A DNA stretch of 64,000 bases from Shewanella pneumatophori (GTDB taxonomy: Bacteria; Pseudomonadota; Gammaproteobacteria; Enterobacterales; Shewanellaceae), in assembly GCF_023283895.1 (NCBI RefSeq), contig NZ_JAKILB010000018.1, forward strand, positions 1 to 64,000, given 5' to 3'. Both the position numbers and the translations under genes were made by a program. The stretch's first letter is position 1. Every line of letters starts with the position of its first letter. The notes below the pieces were generated by a model. That model saw only the letters and a list, made by a program, of their open reading frames with translations. It was not told the origin of the DNA and made no database searches. Positions 26,719 to 34,920 of this stretch are shown here, piece after piece.

Positions 26719-27759
26719 TTAAAAGCTAAATGTTTCTGATAGTGATTCTGATGTTTTGTGACAAAGACTCGCGAAAATAGACATGCTATTACAGGTATCT
26801 TCAAATTTTACCTTTACCGTATCCCCCCGTTTTACTAGCCCAGCCATATCGCTATCAATCATGACCCATGAGTGATTTGGCTTAATGCCGTGTTCAGCGT
26901 TATTAATAACCTCACCTTCACCATAGCCACGGGTTTCGACTTCAATCTCTCCAGCATAGTTAGTCACTTTTTCATGAGAAATAAAATCCACCTCCCATTC
27001 AGGCTCAACACCTTGATTGCTTCCCATATCAATACGAACCATAGTGCCTACATCGCATTGACGCATCTCAACAATACTGGCTCTCGGTGCGAGTAAATTT
27101 TTTAAATCATCATTACGAGTAACTGAGTATTTGGCTGCATTCGCAATCATGCTATTGATTTGATCTTGCGAGATTGGGCAACGCGAATTAGAAGTGTCGT
27201 AAGAGTAAGTTGTATCTCCAGCAAACTCTATTTGATCCAGGGTGAGCATGTCTGGAAGTGAAACAGCTCTGGTACTCGCCTCGATTTTAGCCTCAAAGTG
27301 ACACGCTGGAGCAACTCTAACTCTCTTATCTTGGATAGGGTCGTACGCAACATGTGCGCCTTTAAATTCACGCGAGAAATGAGCTACACCAATATCGGTA
27401 AAAATAGCAAAATCAGCAATAGGAACACCTTCACTACTATAGCGACCGCTTGCCTCAGCAATTTCTAATTCAGGTTTCAGCTTCTTAGCTAAACTTCGGT
27501 CCACAATTTGCGAACCGGTTTTATTAATCTGCTTTCTCAATGATTGATCGAATGAGGCTGTAATGCTCTTCGCTGTTGATGTATCAACTTTTAAGTCTGG
27601 TTCGAAAATAACGACCTTAGTACTCGCTGTACCCTTCACCATGTGGCTACTATCTGGCAGTTCTACTCGCGAAGACGCAGAACAGACATTTGGCCCGGTG
27701 CTATTACATCCCGTGATAGCTGTGAGTATTGCTAGCGTTATAAAAGATTTTTTTAACAT
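26719..27759 (-). CDS. Lipoprotein with CsgG/FlgT-like features
   Basis: A lipoprotein of about 346 residues from the ATG at 27759 (MLKKSFITLAILTAITGC); an ATG at 27771 would add four residues. The mature N-terminal half (KVVIFEPDLKVDT, then a helix, then IVDRSLAKKLKPELEIAE) resembles the CsgG/FlgT-type fold, where a beta strand and helix lead to a VVDR motif and a Glu-rich helix. The C-terminal part (IDMGSNQGVEPEWEVDFIS and a later GEGEV block) recalls the FlgT C-terminal domain. I do not know a named family for the whole protein. It is flanked by two LPP20-like lipoprotein genes in one cluster. Confidence 0.65.
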   Translation of the reverse strand: MLKKSFITLAILTAITGCNSTGPNVCSASSRVELPDSSHMVKGTASTKVVIFEPDLKVDTSTAKSITASFDQSLRKQINKTGSQIVDRSLAKKLKPELEIAEASGRYSSEGVPIADFAIFTDIGVAHFSREFKGAHVAYDPIQDKRVRVAPACHFEAKIEASTRAVSLPDMLTLDQIEFAGDTTYSYDTSNSRCPISQDQINSMIANAAKYSVTRNDDLKNLLAPRASIVEMRQCDVGTMVRIDMGSNQGVEPEWEVDFISHEKVTNYAGEIEVETRGYGEGEVINNAEHGIKPNHSWVMIDSDMAGLVKRGDTVKVKFEDTCNSMSIFASLCHKTSESLSETFSF

Positions 27760-27789
27760 ACCAATATCCATATATTGTTAGAAAAATAT

Positions 27790-28764
27790 CTAAAGCCCTA
27801 AGGCTCCCCAAAAATTCTGTGCTTGTAACTTGGCAGAGAAATGACGTGACGCGCCTTCATCAGCACGTTCAAAGCTGGTTACCGAGTTAGCGTTGGCGAT
27901 AATTTCATTGCTAGCGATAACTAGTTGCTGTTGATTTTTAACGGTAATATTTACCTGAACCGTAGAAATGTAGATGTCGGCGACATAGTTTTTACGCCAA
28001 TCACTATCAAGCACTAGCTCATGACTGTGAGCCTCACCACCATGCTTAACAACACTGATTTTATTCTGGTTCAAATAGTGGGTAACCGCTTCACTCATCC
28101 ACTTATCACGAGGCTCAGCCAAGACCATAACTTTCAAACCTGAATGAACATCGACAACTTTTGCTTTAAGCATAGGAATAACGTTAGCTGCCACCTTTTG
28201 CTTTTCAGCAGGAGACAATGCATAAAGCATTGATTGACGGCTAGCCATTTTAGCTTCGAGTTCTACTGTATTATTGTTTTTTAACCACCACACTAATGGA
28301 TCGGTTTGCGCTAATCTGTCTAATTCAAATTGAGCTGCTGCATTGTACTCAGCAATATCAGCACGTAGTTGAGACTTAATCGTGGCTTTATTGACACTAG
28401 CCTCTACATAAAAAGTATCACCGCTTTGCTCTGCTTTAGTGAAGCTCACACCGCTTAATATAAGAGCTGAAGTTTGGGTGTTGACGCTAAAATCATTTAA
28501 CTGCTGATAATGCTCTCGACCATTAATGTCATTGGCAATGTTTCGACTCAAGCCAGTTGATTGAACCTGAGTCCATAATTGTTGGTTTAGTGCACTTAAT
28601 GCTTTTTGCTTTGCGTTTTCAAGATTTGAACCTTGCCCTACTGCCACCAATTGCGCTTCATTTGTCGTTATAGGGTTAAGATACCAATTAGGTACCTTGG
28701 CTGTTGTCTGGCAACCAGATAATAATGCCCAACCTAAAAACAAGCTGGTAAGTTTTAAGTGCAT
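27790..28764 (-). CDS. LPP20 family lipoprotein, long form
   Basis: A 324-residue lipoprotein with lipobox LLSGC (Gln next) and ribosome binding site AAGGAAG. The segment VPNWYLNPITTNEAQLVAVGQGSNL followed by AKQKALSALNQQL is the LPP20 pattern. A second region from about residue 190 (VDVHSGLKVMVLAEPRDKW) looks like a distinct alpha/beta domain. It starts 32 bases after the stop of the membrane protein gene and precedes the CsgG/FlgT-like lipoprotein. Likely an outer-membrane lipoprotein facing the periplasm; function unknown. Confidence 0.78.
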   Translation of the reverse strand: MHLKLTSLFLGWALLSGCQTTAKVPNWYLNPITTNEAQLVAVGQGSNLENAKQKALSALNQQLWTQVQSTGLSRNIANDINGREHYQQLNDFSVNTQTSALILSGVSFTKAEQSGDTFYVEASVNKATIKSQLRADIAEYNAAAQFELDRLAQTDPLVWWLKNNNTVELEAKMASRQSMLYALSPAEKQKVAANVIPMLKAKVVDVHSGLKVMVLAEPRDKWMSEAVTHYLNQNKISVVKHGGEAHSHELVLDSDWRKNYVADIYISTVQVNITVKNQQQLVIASNEIIANANSVTSFERADEGASRHFSAKLQAQNFWGALGL

Positions 28765-28796
28765 ACTTCTTCCTTGAAATAGTTAATTATTAAAGG

Positions 28797-29546
28797 TTAT
28801 TGGCTCTTCAATAGCGTCTTATATTCAAAATGAGTTAACAGGGCTTCAATCATCACTTGGGGGGCTAACTCTGTAACAGCAAAATAGTTAGGCTCAAGCT
28901 TACGGCTTGCCGCTAAAGCTCCACCGATATCATCAACGCCTCTATCAAGCTGCGCATTTAACTGAGCAATTACCGCTACATCTTGGCTGCCTAAACTTCC
29001 ATAATTAACCGCACCAAGTATTAAACTGTAAAACATAACGCTTTTACCTAGGTCATGTGCTTCAGCATAGTATTCAAGATTATTCGCATCAGAAAAGTAG
29101 CTATCTACTCCCAAAAAGTAAGACGCTAAATTATCGGAAAGGAGTGTTCTATTGAGGTAAGGAATCGCCGCTTGAAAATCAGGTTGTAAACCAACAATGG
29201 CGTAACCAGATAAACGTTCATCTTTTATTGCCAAGGTTAATTGATATTTTGGATGACCATAATAAAAATAATATACGTCTGTATCTACAGACGAACGCTT
29301 TGATACATGAGGAGTGCCAAACAAACTCGTCACGTAGGCTTTGGTTTGGCCCACATGCAAATGCGAAATTTGCTTGTATTCAATATCATTAGTCCAGTGC
29401 GCAACAAAAGATTCATAGGCAGAATTAACTGCTTCTTTAGTATCATTCCATTGTCCGAACCACAACATCACAGCGACAGCAGTAAGTGCGATACTTTGGA
29501 GTTTCCCCCAAAAACCGATCCTAGCCGCCTGTTCACGACCTTCCAT
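28797..29546 (-). CDS. Uncharacterised membrane-anchored protein
   Basis: A 249-residue protein with one N-terminal membrane segment (about residues 12-28, LQSIALTAVAVMLWFGQW) and a soluble part that is probably periplasmic. A segment at about residues 60-105 (ISHLHVGQTKAYVTSLFGTP, then YYFYYGHPKYQLTLAI) looks like a small beta-rich domain, similar in style to SmpA/BamE-type folds where a GQ-x-x-V-x-x-L-G-x-P pattern occurs. It may belong to a family named after an E. coli pathogen protein (ETEC_3214), but I am not sure. It is first in the five-gene leftward cluster and probably led by its own promoter. Confidence 0.6.
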   Translation of the reverse strand: MEGREQAARIGFWGKLQSIALTAVAVMLWFGQWNDTKEAVNSAYESFVAHWTNDIEYKQISHLHVGQTKAYVTSLFGTPHVSKRSSVDTDVYYFYYGHPKYQLTLAIKDERLSGYAIVGLQPDFQAAIPYLNRTLLSDNLASYFLGVDSYFSDANNLEYYAEAHDLGKSVMFYSLILGAVNYGSLGSQDVAVIAQLNAQLDRGVDDIGGALAASRKLEPNYFAVTELAPQVMIEALLTHFEYKTLLKSQ

Positions 29547-29782
29547 GTCAACTCAAATTCCTTTTAAGTCAAAAGTATAAAAACACATCAATGTTAACTA
29601 ATTTAGTAACATATCACAATTGGACCAATTGTTTAGAAATTATTCCCTAACACGAAAAGATTAAAAATATTTAAAGCCATGCTGTTTGCTATATATCTCG
29701 GGATATATCACGGTATAACCCGCTTGCTTGTGAAAAGATCACTATAATTCGGATTAGCTATTTATACGGGACACGTTCAGTC

Positions 29783-30250
29783 ATGACTCCAGCAATAGAC
29801 CTACTTGTAAAAAACAAGATTTCCCACCAAGTACATGAGTATCAACATGACCCATCTTGCCAAGCTTATGGTTTAGAGGCGGCGGAAAAAATAGGTGTTG
29901 CACCAGAGTTAGTATTTAAAACCTTAGTAGTGAAACTTGATGGTAAGCAACTCGCAGTCGCGATTATTCCTGTAGCAGAAAAGCTCAGTATGAAATTAAT
30001 AGCAAAAGCAGCCAAAGCTAAAAAGGCCGTTATGGCAGAAGCAATTGAAGTTCAACGCAGCTCAGGTTATGTACTTGGTGGCGTTAGTCCCTTAGGGCAA
30101 AAGAGATTGCTAGCAACGGTTATCGATCAGTCTGCTAGCCAACTGGATAAGATGTTTATTAGCGGTGGACGCAGAGGGCTTGATCTCGAGCTTGCGCCGG
30201 AAGATCTTAAACAACAACTAAAAGCGCAGTTTGCCCCGCTTACAGCTTAA
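29783..30250 (+). CDS. ybaK: Cys-tRNA(Pro)/Cys-tRNA(Cys) deacylase YbaK
   Basis: YbaK hydrolyses Cys-tRNA(Pro), mischarged by ProRS, and can act on other aminoacyl-tRNAs. At 155 residues it is a single editing domain related to the ProRS insertion domain. The conserved lysine region (VFKTLVVKLDG) and the segment GGVSPLGQKRL followed by FISGGRRGLDLEL match the family. It is rightward, 237 bases from the divergent lipoprotein cluster. A parS site lies 13 bases downstream. Confidence 0.94.
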   Translation: MTPAIDLLVKNKISHQVHEYQHDPSCQAYGLEAAEKIGVAPELVFKTLVVKLDGKQLAVAIIPVAEKLSMKLIAKAAKAKKAVMAEAIEVQRSSGYVLGGVSPLGQKRLLATVIDQSASQLDKMFISGGRRGLDLELAPEDLKQQLKAQFAPLTA

Positions 30251-30263
30251 GTGACTTTGAATA

Positions 30264-30279
30264 TGTTCCACGTGGAACA
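30264..30279. other. parS site 1 (perfect)
   Basis: TGTTCCACGTGGAACA is a perfect 16-base palindrome identical to the parS consensus described for pseudomonads and related gammaproteobacteria. It is intergenic, between ybaK and the TusA-like gene. ParB is encoded at 58612-59496. Confidence 0.9.
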
Positions 30280-30389
30280 TACTCAAAACTGAAATGATGC
30301 CAGCTCACAAATTAGTAGCTGCCGCTTGGATAAACCTAAGCGCTGGAGTAATATTAGCCACTTCTGTTTAATCGTTCGGCTGAGGAAAT

Positions 30390-30635
30390 ATGAACGACCT
30401 ATTTAACGCTGCTCAACACCAACTCGATGCTTTAGGCTTAAGATGCCCAGAGCCTGTGATGATGGTACGCAAATCAGTAAGACGCATGAACGACGGCGAA
30501 ACTTTACTTATCATTGCTGACGATCCTGCAACTACACGTGACATTCCAAGCTTTTGTGAGTTTATGGATCACACTTTAGTAGCCAGCCAAACAGAATCTA
30601 CACCTTATCAATACTTGATAAAGAAAGGTCTATAG
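30390..30635 (+). CDS. tusA: TusA-family sulfur carrier protein
   Basis: An 81-residue protein of the SirA/TusA family. The signature LDALGLRCPEPVM contains the persulfide-carrying cysteine of the CPxP motif at about residue 20. TusA accepts sulfur from IscS and passes it to TusBCD for thiolation of tRNA wobble uridine, and affects molybdenum cofactor synthesis. A MOSC-domain gene follows 38 bases downstream, so a shared sulfur or molybdenum cofactor role is plausible. Confidence 0.93.
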   Translation: MNDLFNAAQHQLDALGLRCPEPVMMVRKSVRRMNDGETLLIIADDPATTRDIPSFCEFMDHTLVASQTESTPYQYLIKKGL

Positions 30636-30673
30636 TCACCACTATCTCACCTTAATAGATAAAAGGAATTATC

Positions 30674-31111
30674 ATGGCTTCATTAATTGGCATTGCATTT
30701 AAAACTGAAAAACGCGGTAGCATGCAAACTGTCGAGCAAGCTCAAGTGACGCAAGCCAGAGGTGTTGAAAACGACATCTTTGGTCGTCCGGGTAAGCGTC
30801 AGGTTACAGTAATGTCGACTCAGCAATGGCAAATAGCTTGTAACCAAGTGGGTAAAACCTTGCCTTGGTTTACCCGTAGAGCCAATCTACTCATTGACGG
30901 CTTCAGTTTTAGCGCTAGTGATGTTGGTAAACAACTAACAATTGGTGGGCTGTTACTTGAGATAACCGGTGAAACTGACCCATGTAAAAAAATGGAACAA
31001 GCTTATCCCGGTTTAGAGGCCGCTCTATTACCTGATTGGCGCGGTGGTGTAACTTGCCGAGTACTGAACGACGCTAATATTCAAATTAACGACCCAGTCT
31101 ATTTAGCTTAA
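30674..31111 (+). CDS. MOSC domain protein
   Basis: A 145-residue stand-alone MOSC domain. The conserved cysteine is in ITGETDPCKKME near residue 105; RRANLLIDG and the C-terminal WRGGVTCRVL are also family-like. MOSC domains carry sulfur, often in molybdenum cofactor sulfuration. A ribosome binding site (AAAGGAA) precedes the ATG. It is probably cotranscribed with the TusA-like gene. Confidence 0.88.
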   Translation: MASLIGIAFKTEKRGSMQTVEQAQVTQARGVENDIFGRPGKRQVTVMSTQQWQIACNQVGKTLPWFTRRANLLIDGFSFSASDVGKQLTIGGLLLEITGETDPCKKMEQAYPGLEAALLPDWRGGVTCRVLNDANIQINDPVYLA

Positions 31112-31560
31112 GTTTACTAACTTCCCAATCAAACAAACAAACAAACAAACCAATCAAACAGGCTGGTATCGTATCGATACAGCCTAATGCTGATATCAAA
31201 ACTTCAACTTAGCTATAAAAACGATAGCCATATCCAATTAGCTTTCATCACTCTCCATTAGCAAATTAACAAGCTCACAGTTATTACAAAATAAAGCAGC
31301 CAGCAATATCCTCTTGTGGCAAGACTAAACACAACAAGATTGGAAATCTAGCAACCTTCATCCAGCAGTAACGCCATTATTTTCGCCCTCCACTAACTAT
31401 ATAGAGCTTAACTAATTGAAACAGAATTTTTGTTTTACTGTTAAGTAATTTGTGCGATAACTGTTGCACAAATTAATCTCCATTTAAGCACTAACACTAA
31501 CAATCAATAAATTGATTTGAAAATCACGCCTTTAAAACGATAACAATAATTAGGATTATC
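31112..31560. other. Intergenic region before the TolB-amidohydrolase gene
   Basis: This 449-base AT-rich gap contains a CAAA microsatellite (five tandem copies, 31130-31149) just after the MOSC gene. It should also contain the promoter of the large downstream gene. No small gene or RNA is recognised. Confidence 0.6.
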
Positions 31561-34500
31561 ATGTTAAAGAACAAGCTTACTCCCCTATATGCCGCTATTG
31601 CATTGAGCTTTAGTGTTCCAACCATAGCTGAAGAAAATAAACAATCTTGGCAAGTTAATGCCCCAACAAACGCTCCATTAGAACAAGTAAAAATCGAAGT
31701 TGATGAAGGTACTTGGATGAACGTCAGTGTTAGCCCGAATGGCAAACATGTGGTGTTTGATCTGCTTGGTGATATCTATCAAATGCCAATTGATGGCGGT
31801 GAAGCTAAGCCGTTAGCTAAAGGTATTGCATGGCAGATGCAACCTGTCTATAGCCCAGATGGAAAGTACATCGCCTTCACCTCCGATGAAGATGGCGGTG
31901 ACAATATTTGGATTATGCAAGCTGACGGCAGCAACCCTCGTCCAGTCACCGAAGAAACATTTCGTTTATTGAACAGTCCAGCCTGGAGCCCAGATGGACA
32001 ATATCTGGTAGCACGTAAACACTTTACAGGTAGTCGTAGCCTAGGTGCAGGTGAAGTATGGATGTATCACGTTGCCGGTGGTGACGGTGTAAAACTTACC
32101 GAGCGCCCAAACGAGCAAAAAGATTTAGGTGAACCCGCTTACTCGCCAGATGGCCGTTATATCTACTTTAGCCAAGATGCGACACCGGGTAAGACGTTCC
32201 ACTATTCAAAAGATTCGGTAAAAGGTATCTATAAGATCAAGCGTTACGATACCCAAACAGGTGATATAGAAGTATTGATCCAAGGTACGGGCGGTGCAAT
32301 TCGACCAACCCCAAGTCCAGACGGAAACAAGCTTGCCTACATTAAGCGTGATGGCTTTCAATCTTCACTATATCTACTCGATTTAAAGTCTGGTGAAACA
32401 GAAAAGCTATACGATGAACTAGACCGAGACATGCAAGAAACCTGGGCAATTCATGGCGTTTATCCAACCATGAGTTGGACCGCCGATAACGATGAAATCG
32501 TATTCTGGGCTAACGGCAAAATCAATAAGCTAGATGTTGAATCTAAGTCAGTAGAACAAATTCCATTTACTGTTAAAACCGAACGAACTGTTCAGCCTGC
32601 GGTTCGCTTCACTCAAGATCTCGATAAAGACGTATTTGACGTGAAGATGCTCCGTATGGCGCAAGTATCTCCTGACGGTAAAAAAGTTGCTTTTGAAGCC
32701 TTAGGTAAAATCTGGATTAAGAGCTTGCCCGATGGCAAAATGTCGCGTCTTACCAAACTAGATAGCGACTTACGTGAGCTGTTTCCACAATGGTCACGCG
32801 ATGGCAAACGCGTTGTATTCACCACTTGGGATGACCAAGAACAAGGTACCGTGAGTTTAGCGACCGTACGCAATAAGCGTGTAAAAGTAATAACAGATGA
32901 GCCAGGTAAATACGTAGAACCTACCTTCTCACCGGACGGTGAAACTATTGTTTATCGTAAAGCTAAAGGTGGCTATATCACTCCCCGCACTTGGTCACAA
33001 GAAACTGGTCTTTACCAAGTCGATGTTGATGGCGACAAAAATACCAAGATAACCTCGGCAGGATATCAACCTCAATTTGGAGCCGATAACGACCGCATCT
33101 ACTTTATGGAAAGTGGCGAAACACCGCAGCTTGCATCGATTGGCCTCAATGGTTTTGAAAAGCGAGTGCATTACACTAGCAAGCATGCCACTGAATTTAG
33201 AGTCTCGCCAGACGGTAAGCAACTTGCCTTTGCTGAACGATTTAAAGTATTTGTCACACCATTTGCTAAGCATGGCGAGACCATTCAAATAGGCCCTAAA
33301 GCCAGCAACCTGCCCGTTGAGCAACTAAGTGTACGTGCCGGTGAAAGCATTAGCTGGAATACCGATAGCGACCAACTTTATTGGACCCTTGGTCCTGAGC
33401 TTTATCAAGTAAATGTAGATACCCAGTATCAAACCGCAGCCGATGATAAATCTAAGCCAACAATTACCGATCTAGGTTTCAGCCAAAAAGCGGATGTTCC
33501 ACGTGGAACAATTGCTTTTGTCGGCGGTAATATCATCACCATGGAAAACGACCAAGTCATCGAAAATGGCACTGTGATAGTCAAAGATAACCATATCGTC
33601 AGTGTCGGTTCATCATCTGTAATTGATATTCCAAGTGATGCTAAGGTCATCGACATTAAGGGCAAAACGTTAATGCCAGGCTTGTTTGATGCTCACGCTC
33701 ATGGCGCTCAAGGTGAAAGCGAGATCATTCCACAACAAAACTGGGAGATGTATTCGAACCTATCTTTAGGTGTTACCGCGATTCACGATCCATCAAATGA
33801 CACTACAGAGATTTTCGCAGCTGCCGAGCAACAGAAAGCCGGTAATATTGTAGGGCCACGTATCTTCTCAACCGGTACGATTTTATATGGCGCAAATGCT
33901 CCAGGTTATACCTCGCATATCGACTCGCTGGATGATGCAAAATTCCATTTGGAACGTCTAAAGAAAGTCGGTGCATTTAGTGTTAAGAGTTATAACCAAC
34001 CACGTCGTAATCAACGCCAACAAGTCATTGCCGCAGCACGCGAACTTGAAATGATGGTAGTGCCTGAAGGCGGTAGCTTACTACAGCATAACCTCAGCAT
34101 GATTGCCGATGGCCATACTGGTATCGAACACTCACTACCCGCTGCCAATATCTATGACGATATAAAGCAGTTTTGGGGCCAAACTGAAGTTGGTTATACC
34201 CCAACTTTAGTTGTTGCCTACGGTGGAATATGGGGTGAAAACTACTGGTACGATAAAACAGATGTTTGGGCTCATCCACGTCTATCTATGTATGTTCCGT
34301 CTGACATCTTAAATGCTCGCTCAATGCGTCGCCCTACCGCACCAGATGAACATTACAATCACTTCAACGTAGCTCGCGTAGCTAATGAACTAAATGAAGT
34401 TGGTGTAAAGGCTAACATAGGTGCCCATGGTCAACGTGAAGGTTTGGCTGCCCACTGGGAAATCTGGATGTTCGCGCAAGGCGGTATGAGTAATATGGAA

Positions 34501-34752
34501 GCGCTAAAAACGGCAACCATTAATCCAGCCAAACATTTTGCTATGGATCATCAAATTGGCTCAATCAAGCAAGGTAAGCTAGCCGACCTAATCGTTATCG
34601 ATGGTAATCCACTGGAAGATATTCGTGTAACCGATCGCGTAACCTATACCATGGTTAACGGTAAACTGTTTAATGCTGAGACGATGGATCAGCTAAATGG
34701 TGGTAAAAATAATAAAGGTAAGCAGAGAGAAACCTTCTTTTTTGAAAAATAG
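31561..34752 (+). CDS. Secreted TolB-like beta-propeller/amidohydrolase fusion
   Basis: A 1063-residue protein with a signal peptide (about residues 1-23). The first two thirds hold repeated TolB/PD40 propeller blades (YSPDGKYIAF, WSPDGQYLVA, YSPDGRYIYF, VSPDGKKVAF, FSPDGETIVY, VSPDGKQLAF). From about residue 650 comes an imidazolonepropionase/dipeptidase-like amidohydrolase: MPGLFDAHAHG gives the HxH metal pair near 713-715, GIEHSL near 854 and GAHGQ further on supply other ligands, and the C-terminus has GKLADLIVIDGNPLEDI. It is probably a periplasmic peptidase or amidase. The substrate is unknown. A perfect parS site lies within the coding sequence at the domain junction. Confidence 0.88.
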   Translation: MLKNKLTPLYAAIALSFSVPTIAEENKQSWQVNAPTNAPLEQVKIEVDEGTWMNVSVSPNGKHVVFDLLGDIYQMPIDGGEAKPLAKGIAWQMQPVYSPDGKYIAFTSDEDGGDNIWIMQADGSNPRPVTEETFRLLNSPAWSPDGQYLVARKHFTGSRSLGAGEVWMYHVAGGDGVKLTERPNEQKDLGEPAYSPDGRYIYFSQDATPGKTFHYSKDSVKGIYKIKRYDTQTGDIEVLIQGTGGAIRPTPSPDGNKLAYIKRDGFQSSLYLLDLKSGETEKLYDELDRDMQETWAIHGVYPTMSWTADNDEIVFWANGKINKLDVESKSVEQIPFTVKTERTVQPAVRFTQDLDKDVFDVKMLRMAQVSPDGKKVAFEALGKIWIKSLPDGKMSRLTKLDSDLRELFPQWSRDGKRVVFTTWDDQEQGTVSLATVRNKRVKVITDEPGKYVEPTFSPDGETIVYRKAKGGYITPRTWSQETGLYQVDVDGDKNTKITSAGYQPQFGADNDRIYFMESGETPQLASIGLNGFEKRVHYTSKHATEFRVSPDGKQLAFAERFKVFVTPFAKHGETIQIGPKASNLPVEQLSVRAGESISWNTDSDQLYWTLGPELYQVNVDTQYQTAADDKSKPTITDLGFSQKADVPRGTIAFVGGNIITMENDQVIENGTVIVKDNHIVSVGSSSVIDIPSDAKVIDIKGKTLMPGLFDAHAHGAQGESEIIPQQNWEMYSNLSLGVTAIHDPSNDTTEIFAAAEQQKAGNIVGPRIFSTGTILYGANAPGYTSHIDSLDDAKFHLERLKKVGAFSVKSYNQPRRNQRQQVIAAARELEMMVVPEGGSLLQHNLSMIADGHTGIEHSLPAANIYDDIKQFWGQTEVGYTPTLVVAYGGIWGENYWYDKTDVWAHPRLSMYVPSDILNARSMRRPTAPDEHYNHFNVARVANELNEVGVKANIGAHGQREGLAAHWEIWMFAQGGMSNMEALKTATINPAKHFAMDHQIGSIKQGKLADLIVIDGNPLEDIRVTDRVTYTMVNGKLFNAETMDQLNGGKNNKGKQRETFFFEK
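33495..33510. other. parS site 2 (perfect, inside coding sequence)
   Basis: TGTTCCACGTGGAACA within the amidohydrolase fusion gene, encoding Asp-Val-Pro-Arg-Gly-Thr at the propeller-amidohydrolase junction. It is identical to sites 1 and 3. Confidence 0.88.
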
Positions 34753-34851
34753 ATTAGGTTTTTAAATTTAAAATCTGGCTAACTCAGCTAAGATTTTCTA
34801 ATTTGAGAAAAATTATTTTTTGATTCAAAAGTGAGCCTTTAGCTAAAAATA

Positions 34852-34885
34852 AAAAAAGGATGTTCCACGTGGAACATCCTTTTTT
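34852..34885. terminator. 34-bp palindromic terminator built around parS
   Basis: A perfect inverted repeat of 17-base arms with no loop bases between them. The core is parS, the outer parts are AAAAAAGGA and TCCTTTTTT. It has the A-run, stem and T-run of a bidirectional terminator. It lies between the convergent amidohydrolase gene and tag. A real hairpin would open a few central bases as its loop. Confidence 0.8.
34861..34876. other. parS site 3 (perfect, inside terminator)
   Basis: TGTTCCACGTGGAACA, identical to sites 1 and 2, forms the centre of the terminator-like palindrome at 34852-34885. Confidence 0.9.
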
Positions 34886-34920
34886 AATGAGTCACAACCA
34901 AGCGGTGTAGTACTTTAGTG

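Noticed and set aside
30264..34876. Dispersed repeat or mobile-element ends (three identical 16-mers)
   Set aside because: The identity is confined to the 16-base parS palindrome; flanking DNA differs at each site and there is no transposase.
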